A stretch of DNA of 33,488 nucleotides. It comes from Spongiibacteraceae bacterium (GTDB lineage Bacteria > Pseudomonadota > Gammaproteobacteria > Pseudomonadales > Spongiibacteraceae). Shown piece after piece: positions 18,916 to 26,126 of this stretch (its first letter is position 1; each line of letters opens with the position of its first letter). Made by a program: the position numbers and the translations under genes. The notes under the pieces were generated by a model that saw only the letters and a list, made by a program, of their open reading frames with translations, was not told the origin of the DNA and searched no databases. The DNA lies in contig PAKT01000062.1 of the NCBI GenBank assembly GCA_002710725.1, positions 1 through 33,488 of the forward strand. The letters run 5' to 3'.

Positions 18916-18944
18916 AGTATATGCTCGACCAGCCTAATACACAA
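18916..18944 (-). promoter_or_regulatory. sigma70-type promoter of the small protein-peptidase operon
   Basis: Reading the minus strand: -35 TTGTGT (18939-18944), 17-nt spacer, -10 TATACT (18916-18921), about 44 nt before the start codon at 18872. Confidence 0.5.
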
Positions 18945-19055
18945 TATGTTGCACATGTGAATAAGAAAAACACTATATACGGGTGTTTTGCCAGTTGCAG
19001 CGAGTGAGGCTTGCGAGAGGTGAACAAACAATTAGCGCCCGTACATAATATATTG

Positions 19056-19084
19056 TTGTTCATTAATAATGTACATGCTATCAT
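19056..19084 (+). promoter_or_regulatory. promoter of the abiE-like operon
   Basis: -35 TTGTTC (19056-19061), 17-nt spacer, extended -10 TGCTATCAT with hexamer TATCAT (19079-19084), about 48 nt before the start at 19133. It overlaps the TGTACA boxes, so repression by a protein bound there would be direct. Confidence 0.55.
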
Positions 19085-19094
19085 TGTGTACATG
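19070..19094. promoter_or_regulatory. paired TGTACATG boxes, candidate operator
   Basis: TGTACATG occurs at 19070-19077 and again at 19087-19094, 17 bases apart. The TGTACA core is self-complementary. A related CGTACATA lies at 19040-19047. AbiEi proteins of known systems repress their own operon through paired sites, so these boxes are the natural candidates. Confidence 0.45.
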
Positions 19095-19132
19095 ATGGTG
19101 CGATTACCACGCTCTCCGGAGGGAGTTGGCTC

Positions 19133-20224
19133 ATGAGGGCAAAACAAGACATCGAGTTACTTCAAGAGGCGGTAAAGGCTTTTGAGGCGGAGACCAACTT
19201 GACCATCGACATCGTCGGGGAAGGCTTTTTCGATAATCACCGTGAAATCGATGGAATGATTGAGCTGCCTTACCAAGCTGGCCGATTAGGCGTCGAGGTC
19301 AAGAACTGGGCCCAGCATGCCAATATTGGTGCGATAGCTAACCAAATCAAAGCCATGCCGGTAGAAGGCATGTTGGTAGCGGATTATATAAACCCGGCCA
19401 TGGCCGAAAGACTGCGCAAGTTAGGCATTCACTTTCTGGATACCGTCGGCAATGCCTATATCAACAAGCCACCACTTTATATCTGGGTCATTAACAAGAA
19501 GCCAAACCAGGCCCATAAGCAATTAAAAGAGGGCGGTAACCGCGCGTTTGATGCTACCGGGCTGAAAGTCGTTTTTGGCGTTCTGTGTAATCCCGGCCTG
19601 GTTGCAGCCCCGTACCGGAAAATTGCAGAACAAACCGATGTAGCGCTGGGAACGGTAGGCTGGGTGGTTAACGGCCTTAAGGAAGCGGGTTACTTGCTTG
19701 ATCGAGGAAAGAAAAAAGACAGGCGATTAACTGAGCGGCAAAAGCTGCTAGAACGCTGGGTTGAAGCCTACCCTGAAAAGCTGCAGCCGAAGTTAAAGCT
19801 AGGCGAATTTGTTGCCGATAATCCTCATTGGTGGGAAGCGGTAGATACAGAAAAATACGATGCCTTCTGGGGCGGTGAAATAGCCGCCGCCAAATACACC
19901 GGCTACCTAAAGCCGAAAATGGCTACGGTTTACCTGCCAGAGGCAAGGCGAGGGCAATTTTTAGCCGATGCGAGACTGCGAAAGGCGCCGGATCATGTCG
20001 GTGCCGGGAATCGTGTAAAAGTATACGGCACCTTTTGGCGCCCTGATCGGGTAAATGCTAATCGCGAGATTAAGGACACCAAGGCGATTGAAAAGTACTT
20101 AACGGGTGTAGCACCTCCGATACTCGTTTATGCTGACTTGATCGCAACGGGCGACGGCCGAAACCGGGAAGCAGCAAGGATGATCCATGAGCGATATATC
20201 GCTGAACATCTCAGGGAAGATTGA
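19133..20224 (+). CDS. AbiEi-family antitoxin/regulator with PD-(D/E)xK-like N-terminus
   Basis: 363 aa. The N-terminal ~110 residues contain an acidic/lysine pattern (EID at 38-40, then GVEVKNW at 53-59, giving Asp40, Glu55 and Lys57, with Gln71 downstream) of the kind found in restriction-like nuclease folds. The conserved FLDTVGNAYIN follows. Residues ~150-195 (PYRKIAEQTDVALGTVGWVV) form a winged helix expected to bind DNA. The C-terminal ~150 residues match the AbiEi type IV antitoxin pattern. In AbiE systems the antitoxin represses its operon and counteracts the AbiEii nucleotidyltransferase toxin without direct binding. Start ATG at 19133 has GGAGGGAG upstream. Its end overlaps the next gene by 38 nt, so the two are co-translated. 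AbiE assignment rests on the partner and general pattern. Confidence 0.78.
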   Translation: MRAKQDIELLQEAVKAFEAETNLTIDIVGEGFFDNHREIDGMIELPYQAGRLGVEVKNWAQHANIGAIANQIKAMPVEGMLVADYINPAMAERLRKLGIHFLDTVGNAYINKPPLYIWVINKKPNQAHKQLKEGGNRAFDATGLKVVFGVLCNPGLVAAPYRKIAEQTDVALGTVGWVVNGLKEAGYLLDRGKKKDRRLTERQKLLERWVEAYPEKLQPKLKLGEFVADNPHWWEAVDTEKYDAFWGGEIAAAKYTGYLKPKMATVYLPEARRGQFLADARLRKAPDHVGAGNRVKVYGTFWRPDRVNANREIKDTKAIEKYLTGVAPPILVYADLIATGDGRNREAARMIHERYIAEHLRED

Positions 20225-21047
20225 GTTACCGATCGTCAAGCTCTACCAGAACGTCAGCGAGGTCTCGGCAGCGCTGGAGATTCCCTTCATCGTGGTCGGC
20301 GCATCGGCGCGCGATATCGTATTGCATTACGGCCATGGCGCTAGCGTAGAGCGGGCAACTCAAGACATCGACTTTGGTATTGAGGTGCCTGACTGGAGTG
20401 CTTTTCAGAAGCTAAAGCAAAGCCTGGCAGATCGCGGTTTCCAAGAGGCGGCGACCGCTCACCGCATGATGAGTCCGAACAATATCCCCATTGATATTGT
20501 GCCCTTTGGCGACATCGAGGACGAGCAATCCAGCATCGCCTGGCCACCTGCCGGCGACAGGAAAATGAGCGTGCTCGGTTTCCAGGAGGTTTGCGCTAAT
20601 GCAGAAATCGTCCGCATCCAAGAAGATCCTCCGGTCGATATTCCTGTCGCTTCTCCGGCAGGAATGACCATTCTGAAGTTAATTGCTTGGTTAGATCGAG
20701 TCATCGAATTGCGCGGCAGGGATGCAACAGATCTGGCCTATTTACTGGCAAACTACGAAAAATTGCCCCAAGTTAGCGAGCATCTATACCGTGATCAGAA
20801 GCTTATGGAGCAACATGGTTGGGATTTAACCTTAGCTAGTGCTCACCAACTGGGCGCCGACGCTGGCGAGTTGGCGGGTTCGGCAAGTTATGCATTGATC
20901 GCCAATTTTTTTAAAGGCGAACACGACAAGCTGAATACCGAAAAGCTGCTTGGCGAAATGGGGAAATCAAACACAGCGAGCTACGAGCGGCATGAAGCGC
21001 TATTAAACGCGTGTATCGAGGGATTCATCGCAATACACAAATACTAA
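20187..21047 (+). CDS. AbiEii-like nucleotidyltransferase (toxin candidate)
   Basis: 286 aa. Nucleotidyltransferase core: VVGASARD (36-43) with the glycine/serine turn, the catalytic pair Asp60 and Asp62 in TQDIDFGIEV, and the third Asp103 in IPIDIVPFGD. The helical segment LKLIAWLDRVIELRGRDATDLAYLL (Lys164 through Asp182, shown here only as motif positions 163-187) matches the conserved K...R..KD..D region of AbiEii/AbiGii toxins. In characterised systems this type of enzyme adds nucleotides to tRNA or otherwise blocks growth when the antitoxin is lost, often giving phage abortive infection. ATG at 20187 has AAGGA at 20176-20180 within the upstream gene. Its stop lies 20 nt from the tRNA-Phe 3' end, so it is the last gene of the island. 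Confidence 0.85.
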   Translation: MSDISLNISGKIELPIVKLYQNVSEVSAALEIPFIVVGASARDIVLHYGHGASVERATQDIDFGIEVPDWSAFQKLKQSLADRGFQEAATAHRMMSPNNIPIDIVPFGDIEDEQSSIAWPPAGDRKMSVLGFQEVCANAEIVRIQEDPPVDIPVASPAGMTILKLIAWLDRVIELRGRDATDLAYLLANYEKLPQVSEHLYRDQKLMEQHGWDLTLASAHQLGADAGELAGSASYALIANFFKGEHDKLNTEKLLGEMGKSNTASYERHEALLNACIEGFIAIHKY

Positions 21048-21066
21048 ATAATCAGGAAGATAAGAG

Positions 21067-21142
21067 TGGTGCCCAGAGGCGGAATCGAACCACCGACACG
21101 GGGATTTTCAATCCCCTGCTCTACCGACTGAGCTATCTGGGC
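21067..21142 (-). tRNA. tRNA-Phe (GAA)
   Basis: 76 nt with encoded CCA. Acceptor GCCCAGA pairs with TCTGGGC, D arm AGCTCAGTCGGTAGAGC, anticodon loop TTGAAAA within the GGGGA/TCCCC stem, T arm GTCGGTGGTTCGATTCCGCC. Anticodon GAA reads Phe codons. The 3' half is duplicated at 17656-17703, marking it as an integration target. Confidence 0.97.
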
Positions 21143-21230
21143 GTATCGCTGAGAAGTTCTTGTTGGCTTGCTGAACTTGCGAAGGCGCGTATTAAACCTG
21201 TTCACAATTGTTGAGTCAAGGGGGAGATTG

Positions 21231-21263
21231 CCCTCACCCTGACCCTCTCCCGAAGGGAGAGGG
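21231..21263. repeat. REP-like repeat, family 1, single unit
   Basis: CCCTCACCCTGA followed by a perfect 9-bp hairpin CCCTCTCCC/GGGAGAGGG (21243-21251 and 21255-21263). It lies immediately after the yggX stop. On the yggX strand the hairpin could end or protect the yggX mRNA. Related copies occur at 24314-24409 and 30888-30980. Confidence 0.8.
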
Positions 21264-21266
21264 AAT

Positions 21267-21542
21267 TTAAGTGCTACTTGGTGGCACATATCCCTCGGCT
21301 TTGTCGAAATCTTCGCCGGAGAAGAACTTTTCCATCTCTTCCTGCAGGTATTTGCGGGATTCCGGGTCCATCATCGATAGCTGCTTTTCGTTGATCAGCA
21401 TGGTCTGGTGTGCCTGCCATTCGTCCCAGGCTTTTTTTGAAACGTTGTCGAAAATGTCCTGACCGCGCGCGCCGGGGAAGGGCGGGTTGGGCAGGCCGTC
21501 GAGTTCTTGCTGGTACTTTCGGCAGAATACTTTGCGCGTCAT
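21267..21542 (-). CDS. yggX: YggX, Fe(II)-trafficking / oxidative damage protection protein
   Basis: 91 aa, normal length for the family. It begins [18 protein letters not shown] with the conserved Cys7 of the family, and carries [20 protein letters not shown] and the helical [22 protein letters not shown]. YggX protects iron-sulfur clusters and contributes to resistance against superoxide. It lies 4 nt downstream of mutY, whose product carries an iron-sulfur cluster; the mutY-yggX order is common in gammaproteobacteria. Confidence 0.95.
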   Translation of the reverse strand: MTRKVFCRKYQQELDGLPNPPFPGARGQDIFDNVSKKAWDEWQAHQTMLINEKQLSMMDPESRKYLQEEMEKFFSGEDFDKAEGYVPPSST

Positions 21543-21546
21543 GGGG

Positions 21547-22599
21547 TCACTTTTTGATCAGTTGCTTGAGCAGTTTCTGAACCGGGGCGGCCAGGCCGAC
21601 CTCGGGCGCTGAGGGGCTGTTATACCAGAGCAGTTGATCACCTTCCATGATTTGACCGGGAATGCTGTCCACGGTGATGTGCACCGGGTGGATATCCAGG
21701 TGGTAGTGGCTGAAGGTGTGGCGCAGTACGGGCAGGGTTTTGCTGCTGCCGCTCAGGCCGAAACGCTGGATGGCGGCTTCTTCTGCGGCTTCTTCTACAG
21801 CCACTTCCGGCAGGCTCCATAATCCACCCCAAATACCCTGTGCAGGGCGCTGTTCCAGCAGGATCTGTTGCTTTGGCGCTTCGATAATCAGCATCTGTAC
21901 AGCTTTGACCGGCAGGGCTTTTTTGGGTTTCTTGCCGGGATAGCTGGATTGCGTCCCTTCCCGGTAGGCGATGCAGTCGGCGTTCACCGGGCAATTGCCG
22001 CAGTCGGGTTTGCTGCGGGTGCAGAGGGTTGCCCCGAGATCCATGATGGCCTGGCTGTAGGCGGCTGGGCGTTTTTTCGGGGTGGTGGCTTCACTGGCTT
22101 CCCAGAGCGCTTTCAGGGTGGCGGCTTCGCCGGGCCAGCCGGCTATGGCCTGGTGCCGGGCCAGTACCCGTTTGACGTTTCCATCCAGTATCGGGGCGCG
22201 TTTTTTGTAGGCGATGGAGATGATGGCACCGGCGGTGGAGCGGCCCACGCCGGGCAATTGCTCCATTTCCTCGACGGTGTCGGGAAATTCGCCCCCTAGC
22301 TCGTTGACCACATATTGGGCGGCTTTGTGCAGATTGCGGGCGCGGGCGTAGTAGCCCAGTCCGGCCCAGTGGTGCAGTACCGTGTCGATAGGCGCACGGG
22401 CCAGCCGTTGCACGGTGGGGAAGCTTTTCATAAAAGCCAGATAATACGGTACGACGGTGTTGACCTGGGTTTGCTGCAGCATGATCTCGGACACCCACAC
22501 CCGGTAGGGAGAAATGTCCTGCTGCCAGGGCAGGTCTTTGCGCCCGTGCTTGTCGAACCACGTTAGCAGACGGTCGGCGAAGGGCTTCAGGGCTGCCAT
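21547..22599 (-). CDS. mutY: A/G-specific adenine DNA glycosylase MutY
   Basis: 350 aa. Removes adenine mispaired with 8-oxoguanine or guanine in base-excision repair. Visible features: [12 protein letters not shown] with the catalytic Glu, helix-hairpin-helix [12 protein letters not shown], catalytic Asp in [10 protein letters not shown], and the [4Fe-4S] cluster loop C-x6-C-x2-C-x5-C ([17 protein letters not shown]). A C-terminal NUDIX-like domain recognises 8-oxoG, with the FSHYHLDIH segment. The ATG at 22599 lies inside the end of the panZ-like gene (13-nt overlap), so translation is coupled. The operon order is panZ-like, mutY, yggX. Confidence 0.97.
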   Translation of the reverse strand: MAALKPFADRLLTWFDKHGRKDLPWQQDISPYRVWVSEIMLQQTQVNTVVPYYLAFMKSFPTVQRLARAPIDTVLHHWAGLGYYARARNLHKAAQYVVNELGGEFPDTVEEMEQLPGVGRSTAGAIISIAYKKRAPILDGNVKRVLARHQAIAGWPGEAATLKALWEASEATTPKKRPAAYSQAIMDLGATLCTRSKPDCGNCPVNADCIAYREGTQSSYPGKKPKKALPVKAVQMLIIEAPKQQILLEQRPAQGIWGGLWSLPEVAVEEAAEEAAIQRFGLSGSSKTLPVLRHTFSHYHLDIHPVHITVDSIPGQIMEGDQLLWYNSPSAPEVGLAAPVQKLLKQLIKK

Positions 22600-22970
22600 T
22601 GATAGGTCTTTTCGTTGGTAGCCTCAAAGCCCAGTTCGGTAAAGAGATCTGTCAGTTCAGGGTGATTGCTCAGGTCCGCGCTGATGGGGCGCTCGAAGCC
22701 GAGGGTCTTCAGGGCGCTGTTGAGGGTCTGGCGCGCAACCCCCCGACGGCGGGTGATTTCACGCACCTGCAGCTTCTCCAGCACCCAGTGATCCGCTTCG
22801 TTGCGAAGCACAAAGGCGCAAACCAGACGGTCGTTGAAACGTCCGGCAACGACCATATCGTCGCCAGCGACGGCTTTTTGCAGCCAATCATCCTGGTTTT
22901 CGTAGGTTTTTTTCAGGTCAATCAGGTCCTGAGCGCTGGGCTCAGACACTATTTCGGCAACGACAGGCAT
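22587..22970 (-). CDS. panZ: PanZ/PanM-like acetyl-CoA sensor (GNAT fold)
   Basis: 127 aa. The GNAT-type core reads [14 protein letters not shown] then [20 protein letters not shown], which matches the RFN.RLLAA and L.VREVTRRRGVG motifs of E. coli PanZ (PanM). PanZ binds acetyl-CoA and promotes self-cleavage and regulation of aspartate decarboxylase PanD in pantothenate synthesis. The acetyl-CoA loop (RRRGVA) is intact. The ATG at 22970 has only a weak ribosome site. It is transcribed divergently from hisB, 88 nt away, and overlaps mutY by 13 nt. A generic GNAT acetyltransferase is the alternative. Confidence 0.75.
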   Translation of the reverse strand: MPVVAEIVSEPSAQDLIDLKKTYENQDDWLQKAVAGDDMVVAGRFNDRLVCAFVLRNEADHWVLEKLQVREITRRRGVARQTLNSALKTLGFERPISADLSNHPELTDLFTELGFEATNEKTYQWQP

Positions 22971-23002
22971 AGTAAGTGGTTACTGTTCCAGTATTTAGTG
23001 GC

Positions 23003-23030
23003 TGTAATGGTGGCGGGGATTTTCTATAAT
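23003..23030 (+). promoter_or_regulatory. probable hisB promoter
   Basis: A consensus -10 TATAAT (23025-23030) lies 28 nt before the hisB start, with a poor -35 candidate TGTAAT (23003-23008) at 16-nt spacing. It sits in the panZ/hisB divergent gap. Confidence 0.5.
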
Positions 23031-23058
23031 ACCGCGTTTTCACACAAGAGCAGGATAA

Positions 23059-23652
23059 ATGGCGGATCGCAAGGCGACAATCACCCGCAATACGCTGGAG
23101 ACCCAGATTACCGTAAGCGTCAATCTGGACGGCACTGGTGCGGCCAAATTCGAGACGGGCGTTCCCTTTCTGGACCACATGATGGACCAGATTGCCCGCC
23201 ACGGCTTGATCGATCTGGATATCAAGGCCGAGGGCGACCTGCATATTGATGCTCACCACACGGTGGAAGATATCGGTATTACCCTGGGTCAGGCCTTCAC
23301 TCAGGCAGTGGGCGACAAGAAGGGGATTAATCGTTACGGCCACGCCTATGTGCCGCTGGACGAGGCCCTGTCACGGGTGGTGATCGACTTCTCCGGCCGT
23401 CCCGGCCTTGAATTTCACGTGCCTTTCACCCGCGCCAGCGTGGGCGGTTTCGATGTGGACCTGTTTATCGAGTTCTTCCAGGGCTTCGTCAATCACGCCA
23501 AGGTGACCCTGCATGTGGACAATCTTCGTGGCCACAACACCCACCACCAGGCGGAGACGGTGTTCAAGGCCTTCGGTCGCGCCCTGCGTATGGCGCTGAC
23601 CGCTGACGAGCGCATGGCCGGCATTACCCCGTCTACCAAGGGCAGCCTGTAA
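23059..23652 (+). CDS. hisB: imidazoleglycerol-phosphate dehydratase HisB
   Basis: 197 aa, the monofunctional form without an N-terminal histidinol-phosphatase domain. Catalyses dehydration of imidazole-glycerol-phosphate to imidazole-acetol-phosphate in histidine synthesis. Metal-binding His/Glu motifs are clear: [29 protein letters not shown] and [18 protein letters not shown] at 23052-23055 precedes the ATG. First gene of the plus-strand hisB-hisH-hisA-hisF run; hisH starts 13 nt after its stop. Confidence 0.97.
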   Translation: MADRKATITRNTLETQITVSVNLDGTGAAKFETGVPFLDHMMDQIARHGLIDLDIKAEGDLHIDAHHTVEDIGITLGQAFTQAVGDKKGINRYGHAYVPLDEALSRVVIDFSGRPGLEFHVPFTRASVGGFDVDLFIEFFQGFVNHAKVTLHVDNLRGHNTHHQAETVFKAFGRALRMALTADERMAGITPSTKGSL

Positions 23653-23665
23653 CTTAGGGACGTTT

Positions 23666-24325
23666 ATGACTACGCCTTCTGTTGCCGTAATCGACTACGG
23701 CATGGGTAATCTTCATTCTGTGGCGAGCGCGCTGGCGAAAGTGGGCGGTGACCTGGATATCCGGGTTACCGATGACCGCGCGCAGATTATCAGTGCCGAC
23801 CGGATTATTTTTCCCGGTGTGGGTGCCATCCGCGACTGTATGGGCGAGATTCGCCGGCTCAAACTGGATGATGTAGTCAGCCATTGTATTGCTGCCGGCA
23901 AGCCCGTGCTGGCCGTTTGTGTTGGCATGCAGGCGCTGATGAGCCACAGCGAGGAAAACGGCGGCGTGGATTGTATTGATTCCATCGCCGGCCATGTGCG
24001 TTTTTTTGGTGAAAATCACAAAGACGCCGACGGCAACAAACTGAAAGTGCCCCACATGGGCTGGAACAATGTATTCCAGAAAAAGGCCCACCCGCTGTGG
24101 AAGGGCATTGCCGATGGCAGCCGTTTTTACTTCGTTCACAGCTATTTTGTGCAGGCCGAAGATCAGAGGCTGGTAACCGGTGTAAGCGATTACGGTCGTG
24201 AATTTCACTCGGTGCTGTCGCGCGACAATGTGTTTGCGGCTCAGTTTCACCCGGAAAAAAGTGGTGACGCGGGTTTGCAATTGTTGAAGAATTTTTTGAA
24301 CTGGAATGGAGAGCCCTCACCCTAA
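23666..24325 (+). CDS. hisH: imidazole glycerol phosphate synthase glutaminase subunit HisH
   Basis: 219 aa. Class I glutaminase that feeds ammonia to HisF. Catalytic Cys in LAVCVGMQALM, His and Glu in AAQFHPEKSGDAG. The ribosome site AGGGA stands before the ATG. The last residues (EPSP) and the stop codon TAA at 24323-24325 are encoded by the start of a family 1 repeat (24314 onwards), so the repeat inserted at, or has captured, the end of the gene. The family end is near NFLNW, and the extra tail is not expected to affect activity. Confidence 0.97.
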   Translation: MTTPSVAVIDYGMGNLHSVASALAKVGGDLDIRVTDDRAQIISADRIIFPGVGAIRDCMGEIRRLKLDDVVSHCIAAGKPVLAVCVGMQALMSHSEENGGVDCIDSIAGHVRFFGENHKDADGNKLKVPHMGWNNVFQKKAHPLWKGIADGSRFYFVHSYFVQAEDQRLVTGVSDYGREFHSVLSRDNVFAAQFHPEKSGDAGLQLLKNFLNWNGEPSP

Positions 24326-24409
24326 CCCTCTCCCAGAGGGAGAGGGGACGCACTGCCAGAGCTCGGGCAGTAAACTCCCTCTCCCCCTGGGAGAGGGTTG
24401 GGGTGAGGG
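24314..24409. repeat. REP-like repeat, family 1, paired inverted units between hisH and hisA
   Basis: Two 21-base units in inverted orientation, 24314-24334 (CCCTCACCCTAACCC...) and 24389-24409 (GGGAGAGGGTTGGGG...), are complementary with only two exceptions. Each is next to its own short hairpin. The layout resembles paired REP/BIME elements. It fills almost the entire hisH-hisA gap and includes the hisH stop codon. It may stabilise or split the his mRNA. Confidence 0.85.
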
Positions 24410-24418
24410 AAAAGATTT

Positions 24419-25147
24419 ATGCTGATTATCCCTGCAATTGATTTAAAAGATGGCCAGTGCGTGCGCCTGAAGCAAGGCGTTATGGACGATTCCACCGTCT
24501 ATGGTAACGACCCTGTTGAAATGGCCGCTCGCTGGGTGGAAACCGGCTGTCGCCGTTTGCATCTGGTTGATCTCAACGGCGCTTTTGATGGCGAGCCGGT
24601 GAATGGCGAGGCGGTCACCAGTATCGCCAGGGCCTACCCCGATCTCCCAATCCAGATCGGTGGCGGTATTCGTTCCCTGCACACCATCGAGAAATACCTT
24701 GAGGCCGGCGTCAGCTACGTGATCATCGGCACCAAGGCTGTAAAAGACCCGAAATTTGTGACCGAAGCCTGCCGCGAGTTTGAGGGCCATGTGATTGTTG
24801 GTCTGGATGCCAAAGATGGTCGTGTGGCCACCGATGGCTGGGCCGAGGTGTCCGACGTGCTGGCCACCGAGCTGGCCAAACGCTTTGAGCAGGACGGCGT
24901 GTCCTCCATCGTTTACACCGACATTGCCCGCGACGGTATGATGCAGGGTGTGAACGTAGAACAGACCGTTACTATGGCGCAGGCTTCTTCCATTCCGGTT
25001 ATTGCCTCAGGCGGCATTACCAATATGGACGACATTCGCGCGCTGAAAGAAGTCGCGGACAAAGGCATTCTCGGCGCCATCACCGGTCGAGCGATCTACG
25101 AAGGCACGCTGGATGTGGCCGAAGCCCAACAGTATTGCGATCAATAA
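24419..25147 (+). CDS. hisA: phosphoribosylformimino-5-aminoimidazole carboxamide ribotide isomerase HisA
   Basis: 242 aa TIM barrel. Isomerises ProFAR to PRFAR in histidine synthesis. Catalytic Asp8 in [14 protein letters not shown] and the second catalytic Asp in [15 protein letters not shown]; phosphate-binding loops IGGGIRS and [10 protein letters not shown]. The start lies 10 nt after the inverted repeat, with AAAAGA as a modest ribosome site. The long repeat-filled gap before it (93 nt) contrasts with the tight spacing elsewhere in the operon. Confidence 0.97.
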   Translation: MLIIPAIDLKDGQCVRLKQGVMDDSTVYGNDPVEMAARWVETGCRRLHLVDLNGAFDGEPVNGEAVTSIARAYPDLPIQIGGGIRSLHTIEKYLEAGVSYVIIGTKAVKDPKFVTEACREFEGHVIVGLDAKDGRVATDGWAEVSDVLATELAKRFEQDGVSSIVYTDIARDGMMQGVNVEQTVTMAQASSIPVIASGGITNMDDIRALKEVADKGILGAITGRAIYEGTLDVAEAQQYCDQ

Positions 25148-25162
25148 CGCAGCAGGATAGTT

Positions 25163-25939
25163 ATGGCACTGGCAAAACGCATTATTCCCTGTCTGGATGT
25201 GGACAACGGTCGCGTCGTGAAAGGCGTGAACTTTGTCGATATCCGCGATGCCGGTGATCCCGTTGAAATTGCGCGTCGCTACAACGATCAGGGCGCCGAC
25301 GAAATCACCTTTCTCGATATCACCGCTACCCACGAAGGCCGTGACACCACCGTGCATACGGTCGAACAGATCGCCAGTGAGGTGTTTATTCCGCTAACGG
25401 TAGGCGGAGGTATTCGCGAGCTGAAAGATATCCGCAATATGCTCAATGCCGGCGCTGACAAAGTCGGTATCAACTCTGCGGCCATCAAGAACCCGGAATT
25501 TGTCAAAGCCGCTGCCGACAAGTTTGGCTCGCAGTGCATTGTGATTGCCATTGACGCCAAACAGGTGGAGCCTAACGCTGACGGCACGCCGCGCTGGGAG
25601 ATCTTCACCCACGGCGGGCGCCGGGCGACTGGCATCGATGCCATCGACTGGGCGGTACGCATGGTGAATTTCGGTGCTGGAGAGATTTTACTGACCAGTA
25701 TGGATCGCGATGGCACTAAAAACGGTTTTGATAACGATCTGACCTCGCGGATTTCAAAAGCGGTACCCGTACCGGTTATTGCCTCGGGTGGTGTGGGCAA
25801 TCTCGATCATCTGGTGGAAGGTGTCACCAAAGGCCTGGCCGACGCCGTGCTGGCGGCCAGCATTTTCCACTTTGGTGAATACACCGTGCCCGAGGCCAAG
25901 CAGTACATGGCCGAGCGCGGCATCGAGATGCGGTTGTAG
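25163..25939 (+). CDS. hisF: imidazole glycerol phosphate synthase cyclase subunit HisF
   Basis: 258 aa TIM barrel. Uses ammonia from HisH to convert PRFAR into imidazole-glycerol-phosphate and AICAR. Catalytic Asp11 in [17 protein letters not shown] and Asp near 130 in [10 protein letters not shown]; phosphate loops VGGGIRE and [10 protein letters not shown]. It follows hisA by 15 nt with AGGA before the ATG, and ends the operon. The 29-bp inverted repeat at 25951 begins 11 nt after the stop. Confidence 0.98.
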   Translation: MALAKRIIPCLDVDNGRVVKGVNFVDIRDAGDPVEIARRYNDQGADEITFLDITATHEGRDTTVHTVEQIASEVFIPLTVGGGIRELKDIRNMLNAGADKVGINSAAIKNPEFVKAAADKFGSQCIVIAIDAKQVEPNADGTPRWEIFTHGGRRATGIDAIDWAVRMVNFGAGEILLTSMDRDGTKNGFDNDLTSRISKAVPVPVIASGGVGNLDHLVEGVTKGLADAVLAASIFHFGEYTVPEAKQYMAERGIEMRL

Positions 25940-25950
25940 GGACGGGAGAC

Positions 25951-26125
25951 GCTGGACGGGAGACGGGAAACGCAAAAGCTCGAGCAGAGTTAATGCGGCT
26001 TGATCGAGAGGTCGGACGTCGGACGTCAGAAGTCTGACGCAAAAGCGGGCGTTGCTTCGCAACGCGATGCTGCGAGCAGCGGCGTAGGCCGCATCGGCTT
26101 TTGCGTTTCCCGTCTCCCGTCCAGC
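25951..26125. repeat. composite inverted-repeat element, family 2, between hisF and the oxidoreductase
   Basis: Perfect 29-bp inverted arms at 25951-25979 and 26097-26125 (starting GCTGGACGGGAGACGGG). Inside are a second pair ACGCAAAAGC/GCTTTTGCGT (26037-26046, 26097-26106) and hairpins GTCAGA-AG-TCTGAC (26025-26038), GCGTTGC-TTC-GCAACGC (26049-26065) and GCTGC-GA-GCAGC. It has no coding capacity, and lies exactly between the stops of two convergent genes. MITE-like or a compound REP element; it could also end transcription from both sides. Confidence 0.8.
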
Positions 26126-26126
26126 A

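Larger units (their letters stand above)
17656..21113. mobile_element. 3.4-kb tRNA-Phe genomic island without an integrase
   Basis: Bounded by the 48-bp direct repeats at 17656-17703 and 21066-21113; the right copy is part of the intact tRNA-Phe gene. Cargo is two divergent operons: a 50-aa basic protein, an ImmA/IrrE-like peptidase and possibly an 84-aa protein on the minus strand; an AbiEi-like and an AbiEii-like protein on the plus strand. Nothing between the repeats resembles a tyrosine or serine recombinase, excisionase or replication gene. It may be a cis-mobilisable element that depends on an integrase elsewhere, or the remains of a larger element. The nearly identical ends argue that it is not ancient. 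Confidence 0.8.
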
